From Phallusia fumigata (taxonomy: Eukaryota; Chordata; Ascidiacea; Phlebobranchia; Ascidiidae): a stretch of DNA of 24,556 bases. The translations under genes were made by a program, and so were the position numbers. Positions 1 through 9,458 of the stretch are shown in pieces; the stretch's first letter is position 1, and every line of letters begins with the position of its first letter. The notes under the pieces were generated by a model. The model was not told the DNA's origin, searched no databases, and was given only the letters and a program-made list of their open reading frames with translations. Where the stretch lies: assembly GCA_008931825.1 (NCBI GenBank), contig QXVZ01002732.1:1-24556 (forward strand). Direction: 5' to 3'.

Positions 1-772
1 TGTCACTCAATATGACCAGGCCGTGACCAGCTTTGAACGAATTTTACCACCAATTTTCGGAATATTACCATCTGCTGCCGGGCATTTATGTAAACAAACA
101 CAAACAACACTTTGAGCTTGAAATTAGGCTAATGGCTCCTCAACGTGGTCATTAAATGAGGTGAGTTCAAAATGGCCGTTAGCGGTTAGCCTCCATATAA
201 GTTATAAAACCGGTAATCATAGGCGGCAATGATGCAGTCAGTGCGCAGAAAACGTTTTGCTGTTCGGGTGTATATATTAGGGAATTTGTGGCACACAAAG
301 TAGGAGGGTAATGTATACATACTGGGATGTCGTGTCGGGCAATGTCATCAAATATTAAAGGCCCATCGACGTTACAACAAAAGAGGGAGTAGCCTCACAG
401 AGAAACAACAAGCGAAACTGACGGTCAATTTCGATCCGCAGGATGTACAATCGCATTTGCTTTTCGTAACTTCATTACTGACACCTCCCCACGGTTTAAT
501 GTGTAGCTAAAATACGTTTGACAAATGAAGTACAGACCGTTGGGGCAGACGCGTTGGTTACTGACGTAGGAAATCCGTACTAATCACAGAATTAAAAGAG
601 CGCGCGGGCTAATGCAGTCGACACATCCGTTTACATATGATTTCAGTTCCTCGTTTAAGCATCCCTAAATGTCTGTGTACAAAAGTATTTTCAAAATTGT
701 AAATGCAATCTGCTAGCTAATCAGGTTTAACTAACGACAGTGTAATATCCGTAGCGAATGCGCACGTAAGTG
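1..772. other. Non-coding flank up to the first gap
   Basis: I see no convincing exon here on either strand; reading frames are short and the base composition is AT-rich and even. The last 22 bases (751-772) are repeated exactly at 1864-1885, directly after the second N, so this stretch should join to 1886 once the intervening contig is removed. Confidence 0.5.
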
Positions 773-773
773 N

Positions 774-1862
774 GAATTACTAAATGCTATCAAATAAAAT
801 GATTGCACTGAAATCTTGCAAGAATTTTACCTTCACATCTCCTACAGAGACTTTCAAACTTATTGTTTCCTTTCTTTGTGCCCAGTGTACATTGGGATGA
901 AGAACCGTAATTTCTTCAAAGTCGCTACCAGGTTCCATAATTGTCAATCTAAAATTTTTCTAGCAAAGTTGCAACCACCTGGTGAATGTGCCTCAGTTGA
1001 CCACTTCCCGCTGCCGGCGCCAGAGATTAATCTGACTAAAAAAACTTTGAGATCCAAACTTTTCGCGTACTTTACATGTTTGGATATTATGCCTTGAGCA
1101 TTTGACGAAAGTAAAAAATCTGAAAACATGTTTTGCACATTGTATCAAGGTAGTTATGTGTTTTAATAACGCGTCTTAAGTGCTCATTGTTATTGTCCGG
1201 TTGTTCACACCGAATAGATTCAGTATAGCGCACACAGAAGCACGGTACGCTCCACTTGACAATGTCCAGATTCTTTAATCACACAACAGCAAACGTTACG
1301 TTTTTGGAAACGATTGTGGAGTGAATTGCTATTGTTTTTCCCAATCGTGGGAATGAAGAGTCTTCTGTGGTGCTCCACCGACTCGTTGAAAACATAAGCC
1401 CATTAACCGGTTCAGCGAAAACCGTGTTCACGAGCCTGGGTAAAGTTTCGCAGATTTTATTTTATTTTTGTAATTAGAACCAACCGTGATTAGTAACAAG
1501 AAGCTTAACTCTAGTCTTTGAAATTGTAGATAATCTTATTAGCCGTTCGGTAGTTCAAAGTATTAACACTCAAAAGTAGATTATACTATTGCATATGGCA
1601 GACCCTTTCATTTTACATGTTTCTTATTAGCTCAGTCCATTCACTGATTTTGCAGTACGTTTGGGACAGACTTAATTTGCTTTAAGTGCGCAAAGATACA
1701 AAAAATCTGTATGGATTTAGTTGAAAGCACCCGACTAGGAAGCGCAGCAAGCTTTTCGGGAAATTCTATTTCGACTGCTTGTGGAAACCATACCTGCACC
1801 ATGCGTCCTGTTTGTGGAATGTATTCTAAACAGATGGGAACGTGTACTTGCAGGTAGGCTTT
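774..1862. other. Misplaced or unmerged contig bounded by Ns at 773 and 1863
   Basis: This 1089-base block lies between two single Ns. Its first 446 bases (774-1219) match 24111-24556, the very end of the window, in the same orientation. The scaffold flanks on its two sides overlap each other by 22 bases (751-772 and 1864-1885), so they would close without it. The block is best read as a contig from the HACD3 upstream region, or its other allele, placed in the wrong gap. Bases 1220-1862 then show what probably follows the right end of the window. A real segmental duplication is less likely because both edges coincide with gaps. Confidence 0.85.
831..938 (-). pseudogene. HACD3: Second copy of HACD3 coding exon 1 (assembly duplicate)
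   Basis: This is the same as the exon at 24168-24275: 36 codons starting with ATG at 938-936 and ending at a GT donor before 831. It begins the CS domain and contains the VHWAQR stretch typical of HACD3. No other HACD3 exon follows on the minus strand at lower coordinates; the copy stops at the contig edge at 774. It should not be counted as a separate gene. Marked pseudogene only because it is an orphan fragment in this assembly. Confidence 0.8.
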
Positions 1863-1885
1863 NGTAGCGAATGCGCACGTAAGTG

Positions 1886-3026
1886 AACGCAATTTCGTGC
1901 ACGAGGCAAGATTTATGTTTAGGTTTTCGAACCCAGTTCACCAGCGCCGCATATACCACCCATTATCCGAAATTTTTTATTCGATTTTCGACTAGCAATA
2001 TGCTAAGAACGTCCGCGTATCGATTCAGACGTCAAATCGCCTTGACAAACTGCAATATCTCACCTGTCACGACCCATGCTTTTAAATTGTGGGGGAATAT
2101 TTTAGTGTCCCTACGTGATTATCGGGCACCACGACCATCGGGAGTTGAGTGTGGCCATATATTTTCTGCCTTTAATTGATGACACTAGAAACGGCAGTTC
2201 GTTTACCTGCACCTTGAAAGCACACCGCAAACGAAAACATAACATTTCGTTTTTCAATGTATTTTGCTACTTTTTACAAGGTTTCGAAAAAGTGTATATA
2301 GTCCTCGCGGATGTGTTAACTTCATTAAAATAAAAAAAACCTCTCTGAAGATTTCAAAGCCTGATCCGCCTGTTTTATGCAGTAACAAACCTTGCAGCTT
2401 AGATTGCAAGGCACAAATCCATATTGATTTACCATTTGTTTGCTGTACTATAGTGAAATCAGTCTGATCAATAATGACGCGTTGAATACTTTTTATGCAA
2501 AAAGCAAAAACGGGCAGATGTTCCGCAACTAATAACTGTAATGTAAAAAAATTAGAACGATCTTTATTGAAAAACAGATCTCTTTATTAGCTTTCGATTT
2601 GATATCGCGCATTGCAAACTTGCAGTTATAAACTTGCAAATAATAAACCTGCGAACATATCCACTATGCTCTAAAAGAACATGACTTTTATGTAGTTTGC
2701 AAGTCAACATTTTTTGTACAAACAAAATGATATGCAAAGTTCATCTTTTGATTAATCCAAAACAACCTTGTTAATCTCCAAGGATACACAGACAGCCAGA
2801 CTGTCAGAAAACCAACGGCGTTATCGGTCATTAAATCTAAACACGATCTGTGAAATCTAATCCAAGAGCAATTAAACCGTAGCAACTCCCATCAACCGAA
2901 ACATTTCCCGAAGTGATTTGTGAGATCGAAAACAATCAAATTCTAACCGGGGTCGCCGTATTAAAGATGCTGTCACCCTTACGCGCTCACGATCACTATT
3001 TGGCGAAATATTTGAATGTTTTGTTA
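1886..3026. other. Gene-free stretch
   Basis: No exon with splice sites and sensible protein content could be recognised. Several open frames of 60-98 codons exist, but they have low-complexity AT-rich codons and no domain that I know. The N-terminal exon of the plus-strand receptor is expected somewhere upstream of 4480, and I could not find it here. Confidence 0.4.
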
Positions 3027-3525
3027 CAGCGGTCGGCAAACTTTTATTGCGATGGCCCAACCTCTCCATAACAATTATTTGTGATATCAATGTAATCAAC
3101 GTTCACATATGGTGCAATAGTCTACATATTAGCAGTCACCGCGCATTAGTGCAGCTTCCATACACCACGAGACTCGCAAACGCAAAAATGGATTAACCAT
3201 TAAGCAAAATAAGCAGGTGCTTAGGGCAACAACGAAAGGGGAACCACAAAAACTTTACCGCCAGGTCGGATTTTTCAGGTTTTTTCCAGATAGAACGTAT
3301 ATTATGCAGTCCTCTACCTTCATAAGCCTCTAATTGCCTCTAATGGGAGGTTTAAAATTCAAAAAATCTTACCCCCACCCACTCTCCAGTCACGAGCCAC
3401 CACCGGATGGGGACACCAAGGTCTTAAGTACTTGGCCTGTGAGGGGCTTAATCCGGCCCTGCACTAAAGCAAGGATTGTGCGTCCCACTAAAAAGCACTT
3501 GGCGGCCAACAGTTTGCGACCACTG
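3027..3525. mobile_element. Non-autonomous hAT-like DNA transposon
   Basis: The left end begins cagcggtcggcaaact and the right end, read on the other strand, begins cagtggtcgcaaact. These are imperfect terminal inverted repeats of the common hAT type (CAGYGGT..CAAACT). The element is about 499 bases long and contains no transposase frame. The flanking octamers ttttgtta and ttttagtg agree at only five positions, so a target-site duplication is at best decayed. The GC-rich inner part near 3370-3500 contrasts with its surroundings, as expected of an inserted repeat. The family name is unknown to me. Confidence 0.5.
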
Positions 3526-3787
3526 TTTTAGTGCGATACCGCACTTTTAGTGTCAGCATTTCGACCTGGCATTATTGCAAAAATCATTTGTTCGGTTTAC
3601 GCTCAAGCACTAATGCCCCTCAGCCGCTTGCCACGAACTTTAGAAAATAGCAAAACAATAGCTTTTCACTTCCACGAACGGAAATGAAAATGTTTTCAGC
3701 ATCGACCATTTTGATTAAAAATATCTTTGTACTATGCAGTAACCCGCATTAAGGGGGTGCCTACCGGTAAGCAGTAATTAAAGCATC

Positions 3788-3860
3788 TTGGCATCTCAGA
3801 AACGCTTTGGTTATGAAACCAATGTTTGGCATGTCAGAATCGCTTTGGTTATGAAACCAA
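3788..3860. repeat. Two-copy tandem repeat, 38-bp period
   Basis: Two 35-base copies (3788-3822 and 3826-3860) differ at two positions and are separated by three bases. Both contain cgctttggttatgaaacc. Confidence 0.85.
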
Positions 3861-3865
3861 GGCAA

Positions 3866-4308
3866 GAGCAGATCTAATTCTAAAGTAATCGTTAAAACGG
3901 CAACGCACCGTGGGTGGTGGACGTTGGTTTAACCCAGTGAACAACCTGGCTATTTGTAAGTAATCAATTGCAGGCAATGGTCAGCTGAACGCTGTGGCAA
4001 TTAAAAGCAGTGGCGATTACATCGTTTGTTCGGTTCAGTTGCGTAACGTGAGAGTTTTACGTCTCGTGACCGGATATCGATTTTGGNGAGCAGATCTAAT
4101 TCTAAAGTAATCGTTAAAACGGCAACGCACCGTGGGTGGTGGACGTTGGTTTAACCCAGTGAACAACCTGGCTATTTGTAAGTAATCAATTGCAGGCAAT
4201 GGTCAGCTGAACGCTGTGGCAATTAAAAGCAGTGGCGATTACATCGTTTGTTCGGTTCAGTTGCGTAACGTGAGAGTTTTACGTCTCGTGACCGGATATC
4301 GATTTTGG
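3866..4308. repeat. Exact 221-bp duplication flanking the N at 4087
   Basis: Bases 3866-4086 and 4088-4308 appear identical and abut a single N. This is the pattern left when two overlapping contig ends were scaffolded without being merged. A true tandem duplication would not be expected to have its junction exactly at a gap. The real genome probably has one copy. Confidence 0.85.
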
Positions 4309-4479
4309 GTCATGTAATACATCTATAATTTATTTTAGGTTACATATTTTAACAGCAAGTACCCGAAACGTTTATAATAAAAGAGCCACGCATGTACTCA
4401 ATATTGGTAGCAGCTGCCCAATCACTGCGACGGGCTGTTACACATGCCGTTTGTAAAAATCTATAATTTACTATTTCAG

Positions 4480-4712
4480 ATATCGTCATGTTGCAAATGA
4501 GAGATTCCATGACTCAAGCGTCCAAAGTGTTTGAAATCGCGATTCCGGTAACCATAGCGACCATTCTGGTGATAGGTCTCCTTGGTAACCTCATGGTGAT
4601 TTTCGTGACCCTCATGACCCAACGTATCATCAAGCACCCGGTTCACAGCATGTTGGTCCTTAATCTGGCCATTGCCGATATTATGTACCTGACTGTCAAC
4701 GCACCTTACTAT
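4480..4712 (+). CDS. GPCR copy 1, exon with TM1 and TM2
   Basis: The acceptor ctatttcag ends at 4479 and the donor gtaagt starts at 4713. The frame takes one base from the preceding exon and gives 78 codons. TM1 carries the conserved GN pair (LLGNLMV) and TM2 carries LNLAIAD with the sodium-site aspartate, followed by NAPYY at the exon end. It is three codons longer near its start than the paralogous exon 14465-14688. Confidence 0.9.
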
Positions 4713-7147
4713 GTAAGTTGTAAGTTTGAAAAAATGTGGCGGCGGTGAGCAAAGAGAAGCTATGCGCCTTATGGTCCGTACTGAATTTATGTTCTGGCGC
4801 AATTACCCTTACAATCGTGGCCGACCTTCATGTCGAATGACAAGAACAATAACAAAGTTGGGACACATCATATTTTAAGTTTCTTTACACGGAAACAATA
4901 TCGTTGAACGACTTTAATGGTGGATGACAGATTGTCGTGTGATGCGCACCTCGGCAGATGAAATACCACATGAACAATGATTTTTTTAGCATTGACCACG
5001 TCTAAGTTAAACAAGATGCATCAATCTATTGTTTTGTGCAATGACATTACATCATTATGGCCTTTAGCTCATTTGCCGTCACTATGTACGTCACCGACTT
5101 TAGCGATCAGCAACACAAAGCTGTTATCTACAAGACGATTGTGCATGGTTTAACTTAATTTACACGATACTCCAGAAACAAGAAAAGGTTATCGTAACTG
5201 GATTCCATTAGCAATTGTTTTTTGTTTAAAATTGAGGGGTAATCTTATGACTCTTGTTGCATCCAGCAGGTAATCGTTATATCGTCAAGTTAAGTTCTTC
5301 TGACAGTTACTCCTTGTTGGGATTAAAGTAACCACTAATATTTACACGAGCAGGGTTTCGTGTCCAAAACCCAAGGGTGCGTTTTCATCAACGTCCCGTG
5401 AGACTTCAATGCCAAGTATCCAAACTTGGAAAGACGTCGCGCCAGATATTTCAGCTTGAAACAAACTTTATCGATTGACAGTAACGCGTGACAATTGCTA
5501 CATGCAAGGCCATTTTCAGCCCAACATATCAGTGCTACTTGAGATGCACGATGAGTGAATGATAAATTGTGAGCTGGACGCTGTTTTTTAATAACTGCAA
5601 AAGCTAGGACCAGGTAATATGGGCTAGTTGCAGACGGACAAGCCTAAAAAAATTCACCTTCATTAAAATAAACTGCCTTTTTTGGTGGGGTTGGGGTTAT
5701 GTGCCGCTTGTACTCCATGCATGATGATATAGACGCACATGCTATGCAGTGGAATACTTTTAAAGCCATGTATATAAGACCGATGGCGTTTCGTAGGCTT
5801 GTAATTCGCTCCAGGCATAAACTTATTCTCAGAATACACAATTTGTGGGGCAATCGTGTCATCGCCTGTCATGAAAATAATGAAAGTTTTATATCATCCG
5901 AACGGGACGTGATGCCGCGCATACAGCATCTCCGCTCGGTCACGATTTTAATCGATTTTTAGGTTTAAAATGATGTTTGAGATTAATAATTGATTCCACA
6001 AATTTGCGTAAATGAAGGCATCGAGAAGTTATATCCCGTAGGGGCCAAATTAAGCACCGACTCGCTGCAACAAGAGGCAACATACTCGGGGAAAGACGAC
6101 CCCATGCGTACGAGACCCGACGTATCGTGTTTCGGCGCAGACACGAACCTCCCGGTGGAATACATGAAACTTAAACCCTGAACAAATTATATGACCCCAT
6201 GTGAGGTCGTGTCAAATACTTGCAGCTTAGCATTGACGCCATTTTGGGGATTCTGCGTCCTAACCCAAAAGCAGAAGAAAGGGTTACAATATTTCTGTCA
6301 AAACCTTTTACATAATGTTTTAATTGGATATCAAATCTTTGTAATTTCCGGACATGTGGAAAATCTGTTAAAAAACATTTGACTAAATTAAACAATTACA
6401 TTGTTTTAAGGTCCAAAACAGCAACTTTTAGTAAAACATTACTTTATTGCCTTTTTGAAGTCAAAAATTTCCAGTCTATTTGGTCACATAGGGTTTGCTG
6501 CTAGGTGGTAACAAAACGAGGCTAGGTGTTTGTAGTTATAACGTATGTTTCGCAATTTCCAAAACCAATAGGCTTTTATTTGGTAAACTTTAGAAACAAC
6601 GTAAACATTTGCTTGCTCCTTAATTTTCGATATAGCAGCATTCGAAATTTAGAAACACCTCTATGTAAACGTACAGTCACAAATATGTGCCGTCAATCTA
6701 CGATATCCTCAGTTCTTCGCTGGCTTGTTTGTGTTTGTCGCCGGTAGGCATTTTATGTACGCTAGAGTCGCGTAATATGACCTCGCGCAACGTTTCTGGT
6801 TAAGATCTGGTCTTGGCTTGTGTTTGCGCTGTCGCTTTCCTTGCAAAGCAGACGAAATGTAAAGGATATCGTTTCATTGGGCTGAGGAAAGGAAACACGT
6901 GTGACTGTCATAGCAGCGCTGAGTGCAAACGCATTTCCCATACAAAATACATTTTATTGGAGTCTTGCATTGGTAAATGGAAGGAAGCGTGCATTTTGTA
7001 AAGCGTGGGACTTGGTTTTCTTTGCTTTGTTTTTTGTTATAAGTGTCTTCAGGAAACTTCCAAAAGTTAGTTCCTCCACGTAGCCATAAAAAAACGGATA
7101 CCTTTATTTTCCTAAGTTTATTTCAAAGATAATTTTTGTGTTCCCAG
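4713..7147 (+). other. Intron of GPCR copy 1
   Basis: This 2.4-kb stretch separates the TM2 and TM3 exons. Apart from an exon-like island at about 6045-6181 I see no recognisable gene. The paralogous intron on the minus strand (14464-13492) is under 1 kb. Confidence 0.6.
6045..6181 (+). other. Exon-like island in an intron, unidentified
   Basis: A GC-richer stretch follows a possible acceptor (cccgtag, ending near 6040) and is open on the plus strand to a TGA at 6179-6181. The peptide ends in LPVEYMKLKP and shows no domain that I recognise. It could be a terminal exon of a nested or alternative transcript, or a chance open frame; the opposite strand is also open over most of it. Confidence 0.2.
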
Positions 7148-7197
7148 ATAGTCTCCAACATTTCACACAAGTGGACTTTCTCGGAGGCTTACTGTCC
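7148..7197 (+). CDS. GPCR copy 1, start of the TM3 exon, cut by the gap
   Basis: The acceptor gtgttcccag ends at 7147. Sixteen codons follow, matching the start of the paralogous exon (13491 downwards): IVSNIS, a KW pair, and AYC with the conserved TM3 cysteine that pairs with extracellular loop 2. The N at 7198 interrupts the exon two bases into the next codon. The following bases from 7199 do not continue it. Confidence 0.85.
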
Positions 7198-7198
7198 N

Positions 7199-7823
7199 TC
7201 GTTTAAAGTTATTGTTTATTAGTTTCTTTATGGCGGAACCAAGTGGATTTAACATAATTAAGCTGGGTGATGTAGTTTTTTTGGGTTTTAGAGAGACGTT
7301 TTTTATCGATTTAAAAAAAAACCATTCAGACTGCGAATTAAATAAAACATTCGGGCATTTGTGCTGTGTTCTGGACGTTATTTCTTCCGAGTTTACAAAC
7401 GCAGCTAAAAGTAATTGCGAGAATTAAATTTCCTTTTTTCATCCCTTAAGAATTAAATAAACAATCGAAGTCTACTTTAGCAAACACTTTAAAGGGTGTA
7501 TTACAGATTTTTTGTAAATACATAATTAAAGCCATGATCTGTTTATTAAGTACGTCGCAACACGTTGAAGTTATTCCTGTGCCTCTTTTTAAGAATTTTC
7601 GACTATTGCATGCTACAACTATTTAATGCGGATTTTTTTGGCGTACTGCAAACAAAATGCCTTAGTTTTTAGATACGAATTTTTTTAATTTTTCGCCCCC
7701 TTTTCTCAATAAAACGTGTTTTAATTTAAACACTTTGGGGTTCGAATTTCTGTACTGTGCGTCGACACAAACGACAGCAAACTAAATACGAACAGTTTTA
7801 ACGCAAATTGCGTTTAAACACAG
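7199..7823 (+). other. Intronic sequence after the gap
   Basis: AT-rich sequence with no match to the TM4 or TM5 exons of the paralogue, so those exons are missing from the assembly and not merely diverged here. An open frame at 7212-7427 has no recognisable content. Confidence 0.5.
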
Positions 7824-7944
7824 ACATGGTCCGAGCGAAAGACAAGCGAAAGCCGAGTACAGAAAAACGACCATCATGGTTCTATTTCTGATCGTCGCCT
7901 TCCTCATCTGTTGGTTTCCGCATCATCTTTTCCTCGTCATGGTG
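7824..7944 (+). CDS. GPCR copy 1, TM6 exon
   Basis: The acceptor gtttaaacacag ends at 7823 and the donor gtaaga starts at 7945. The length of 121 bases and both phases are the same as in the paralogous exon 12370-12490. It encodes the end of intracellular loop 3 (RQAKAEYRKTTIMV) and TM6 with ICWFPHHLF, the canonical CWxP toggle-switch motif. Confidence 0.9.
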
Positions 7945-8678
7945 GTAAGAGTGTTTGGGGGTTATCGTTTTTACACAATAAAGTCAGGGACTTTGAAATG
8001 TTTGACACGAATTTTATGGTTGTTGTGTTGTGAAGTTTATTCACCTTAGTTAGTGAACTTAACACGCAAATTGATTCTGCGGGCAAAACATTTCTGGTGA
8101 GAAGGAAAACAACTGTTATCGGGCAAGAACCTGAAAAACTATTTTCTGAACCCGAACATGGGTTGAAAGTAATCAGCTCAATCAATTACTGCAAACATAG
8201 TAATGCGCGATAAATCACTGTCGGGCGAACCATTCGTCAATCTCATGTTTGTTTCTGCGTCAAAATTTCCGGCTTGGTCGCTGACCCCACACCGTTGTGG
8301 AAATCAAAACGGGAGGTGTTCCTGATCCAAGTCATTGTTCCTCTTTCGACATGGCGAACAAACGATGATAAATGCGCGGCGAGTTTTAAAATGCAGTAAA
8401 TTTGGTCCCAGCGTCAACGTAATTGATTAGAGTTGCGCAAATACCCCTTCATCAACTACACCAATGCCTTATCTTTTGTGTTTGAAGCTCAGAGCTTGAT
8501 TATAAATCTTTCATCGGGTTTTTTTCTGGTTATTGAAACGAACTCACCATTTTTTCACAAAAATATGCCAATTTTTGGAGGTATATTTCTAATCGGTTTT
8601 GCTTTTCGACGTGTGTACACCGATGTAATATGCACCAATGAGCACAAGCGTATCCGTAAAAGTTACTGTTTTCAACAG
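7945..8678 (+). other. Last intron of GPCR copy 1
   Basis: No gene is seen in this interval. The long frame reaching into it from the downstream exon (from about 8433) is read-through of intron sequence, because the acceptor at 8671-8678 aligns with that of the paralogue. Confidence 0.6.
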
Positions 8679-9059
8679 ATGTCCAAAAACTTTGCATCAT
8701 ACCGGTACGGTGCCCTTCGCTACACACTGAAGATGGTCGCCCGTTGCATGTCCTACGCTCACGCCTGTGTCAATCCGATCATCTACACGTTCGCGGCCCC
8801 CGACTTTCGCCGAAGCCTCTGCGTGTCCCTCACAAAACCGTGTCAACGTAGCGATGCCTTCCATCCGATCAACATGTGCACAGTCAAACATACACAGACC
8901 GGAAGCGTTAAGAAGCAGCGCGGTAAAGGAGCGGCGGCGTTGATGCTGCCCAACACCAACAACAGCCACGTCTTGGATCGCACGTTGGTCTCGAAACTCA
9001 GTTCGCCTATTTCACCAAGGGCACCTCTGCCAGACATGTACAAAGCCGAATCAGTGTGA
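8679..9059 (+). CDS. GPCR copy 1, TM7 and C-terminal tail exon
   Basis: The acceptor ttttcaacag ends at 8678; the exon starts in phase 0 with ATG TCC, matching the paralogue's ATG TCG. It gives 126 residues and a TGA at 9057-9059. TM7 carries the NPxxY motif as NPIIY, followed by TFAAPDFRRS. The tail is about 31 residues longer than in the paralogue and includes cysteines soon after TM7 (LCVSLTKPC) that could be palmitoylated, and many Ser/Thr residues that could be phosphorylated. Confidence 0.9.
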   Translation: MSKNFASYRYGALRYTLKMVARCMSYAHACVNPIIYTFAAPDFRRSLCVSLTKPCQRSDAFHPINMCTVKHTQTGSVKKQRGKGAAALMLPNTNNSHVLDRTLVSKLSSPISPRAPLPDMYKAESV

Positions 9060-9452
9060 AAGTGCGAACCTGAACGACCAAAGTCTTGTCGAAAGTTGTT
9101 TTGCATGAAAAAAGTTATTGCACAAGTGCGAAGGGCCAGAATGAAATCGGCTTACGCTCTGGTTGCGAATCTTGCCTCAGGCCGGTGCAGGGACAACACA
9201 TTAAGTCCTTCGTTATTTTTGAGCAACTTTCACATAATACATGTGTGATGTAAAGGACAAGATTTTTCGTCAGGTTTGCAATATCTGTAGTGGATTTATG
9301 ACGGACATCATGAGACTTTATTTTTAAATGTTTTTTTATCCGCTATGATCACGCGTCGATTTTGGTTTGTGTACAAAATCGAAGCATTATGGGAACATGA
9401 ATATTACCCCGAAGTTATAGGTCATGCAATGTTGCTGCCTATATCACAGTAC

Positions 9453-9458
9453 AATAAA
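9453..9458 (+). terminator. Candidate poly(A) signal of GPCR copy 1
   Basis: AATAAA lies 394 bases after the stop codon. Another AATAAA at 9827-9832 is an alternative. Confidence 0.35.

Larger units (their letters stand above)
4480..9059 (+). pseudogene. Galanin/allatostatin-type class A GPCR, copy 1, broken by an assembly gap
   Basis: A rhodopsin-family neuropeptide receptor gene with coding blocks 4480-4712 (TM1-TM2), 7148-7197 (start of the TM3 exon, then N), 7824-7944 (TM6) and 8679-9059 (TM7 and C-terminal tail, stop at 9057). Each block aligns with the corresponding exon of the minus-strand paralogue at 17723-11612, with the same splice phases. The rest of the TM3-TM4 exon and the whole TM5 exon are absent and should lie in the gap at 7198. 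No inactivating stop or frameshift is visible in the surviving exons, so this is more likely an incomplete assembly of a working gene than a true pseudogene. The N-terminal extracellular exon was not found; by comparison it should end in phase 1 upstream of 4480. The class (galanin, allatostatin-A, kisspeptin-like) is inferred from TM2, TM6 WFPHH and TM7 motifs; the ligand is unknown. Confidence 0.8.

Noticed and set aside
3334..3531. 65-codon plus-strand frame
   Set aside because: It lies almost wholly inside the hAT-like element, lacks transposase features, and is best explained by the GC-rich repeat body.
3900..3956. Candidate N-terminal exon for the plus-strand receptor before a gtaagt at 3957
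   Set aside because: The phase-1 frame has no start codon or sequons resembling the paralogue's first exon, and the donor is itself duplicated by the assembly artefact.
4476..4802. 108-codon minus-strand frame opposite the TM1-TM2 exon
   Set aside because: It is the antisense shadow of a conserved receptor exon with proper splice sites.
7735..7760. tRNA-like ggttcgaat T-loop sequence
   Set aside because: No matching acceptor, D or anticodon stems could be found around it.
8433..8678. Long plus-strand frame running into the TM7 exon, giving a 208-residue ORF
   Set aside because: The first 82 codons are AT-rich intron. The acceptor at 8671-8678 and the paralogue both place the exon start at 8679.
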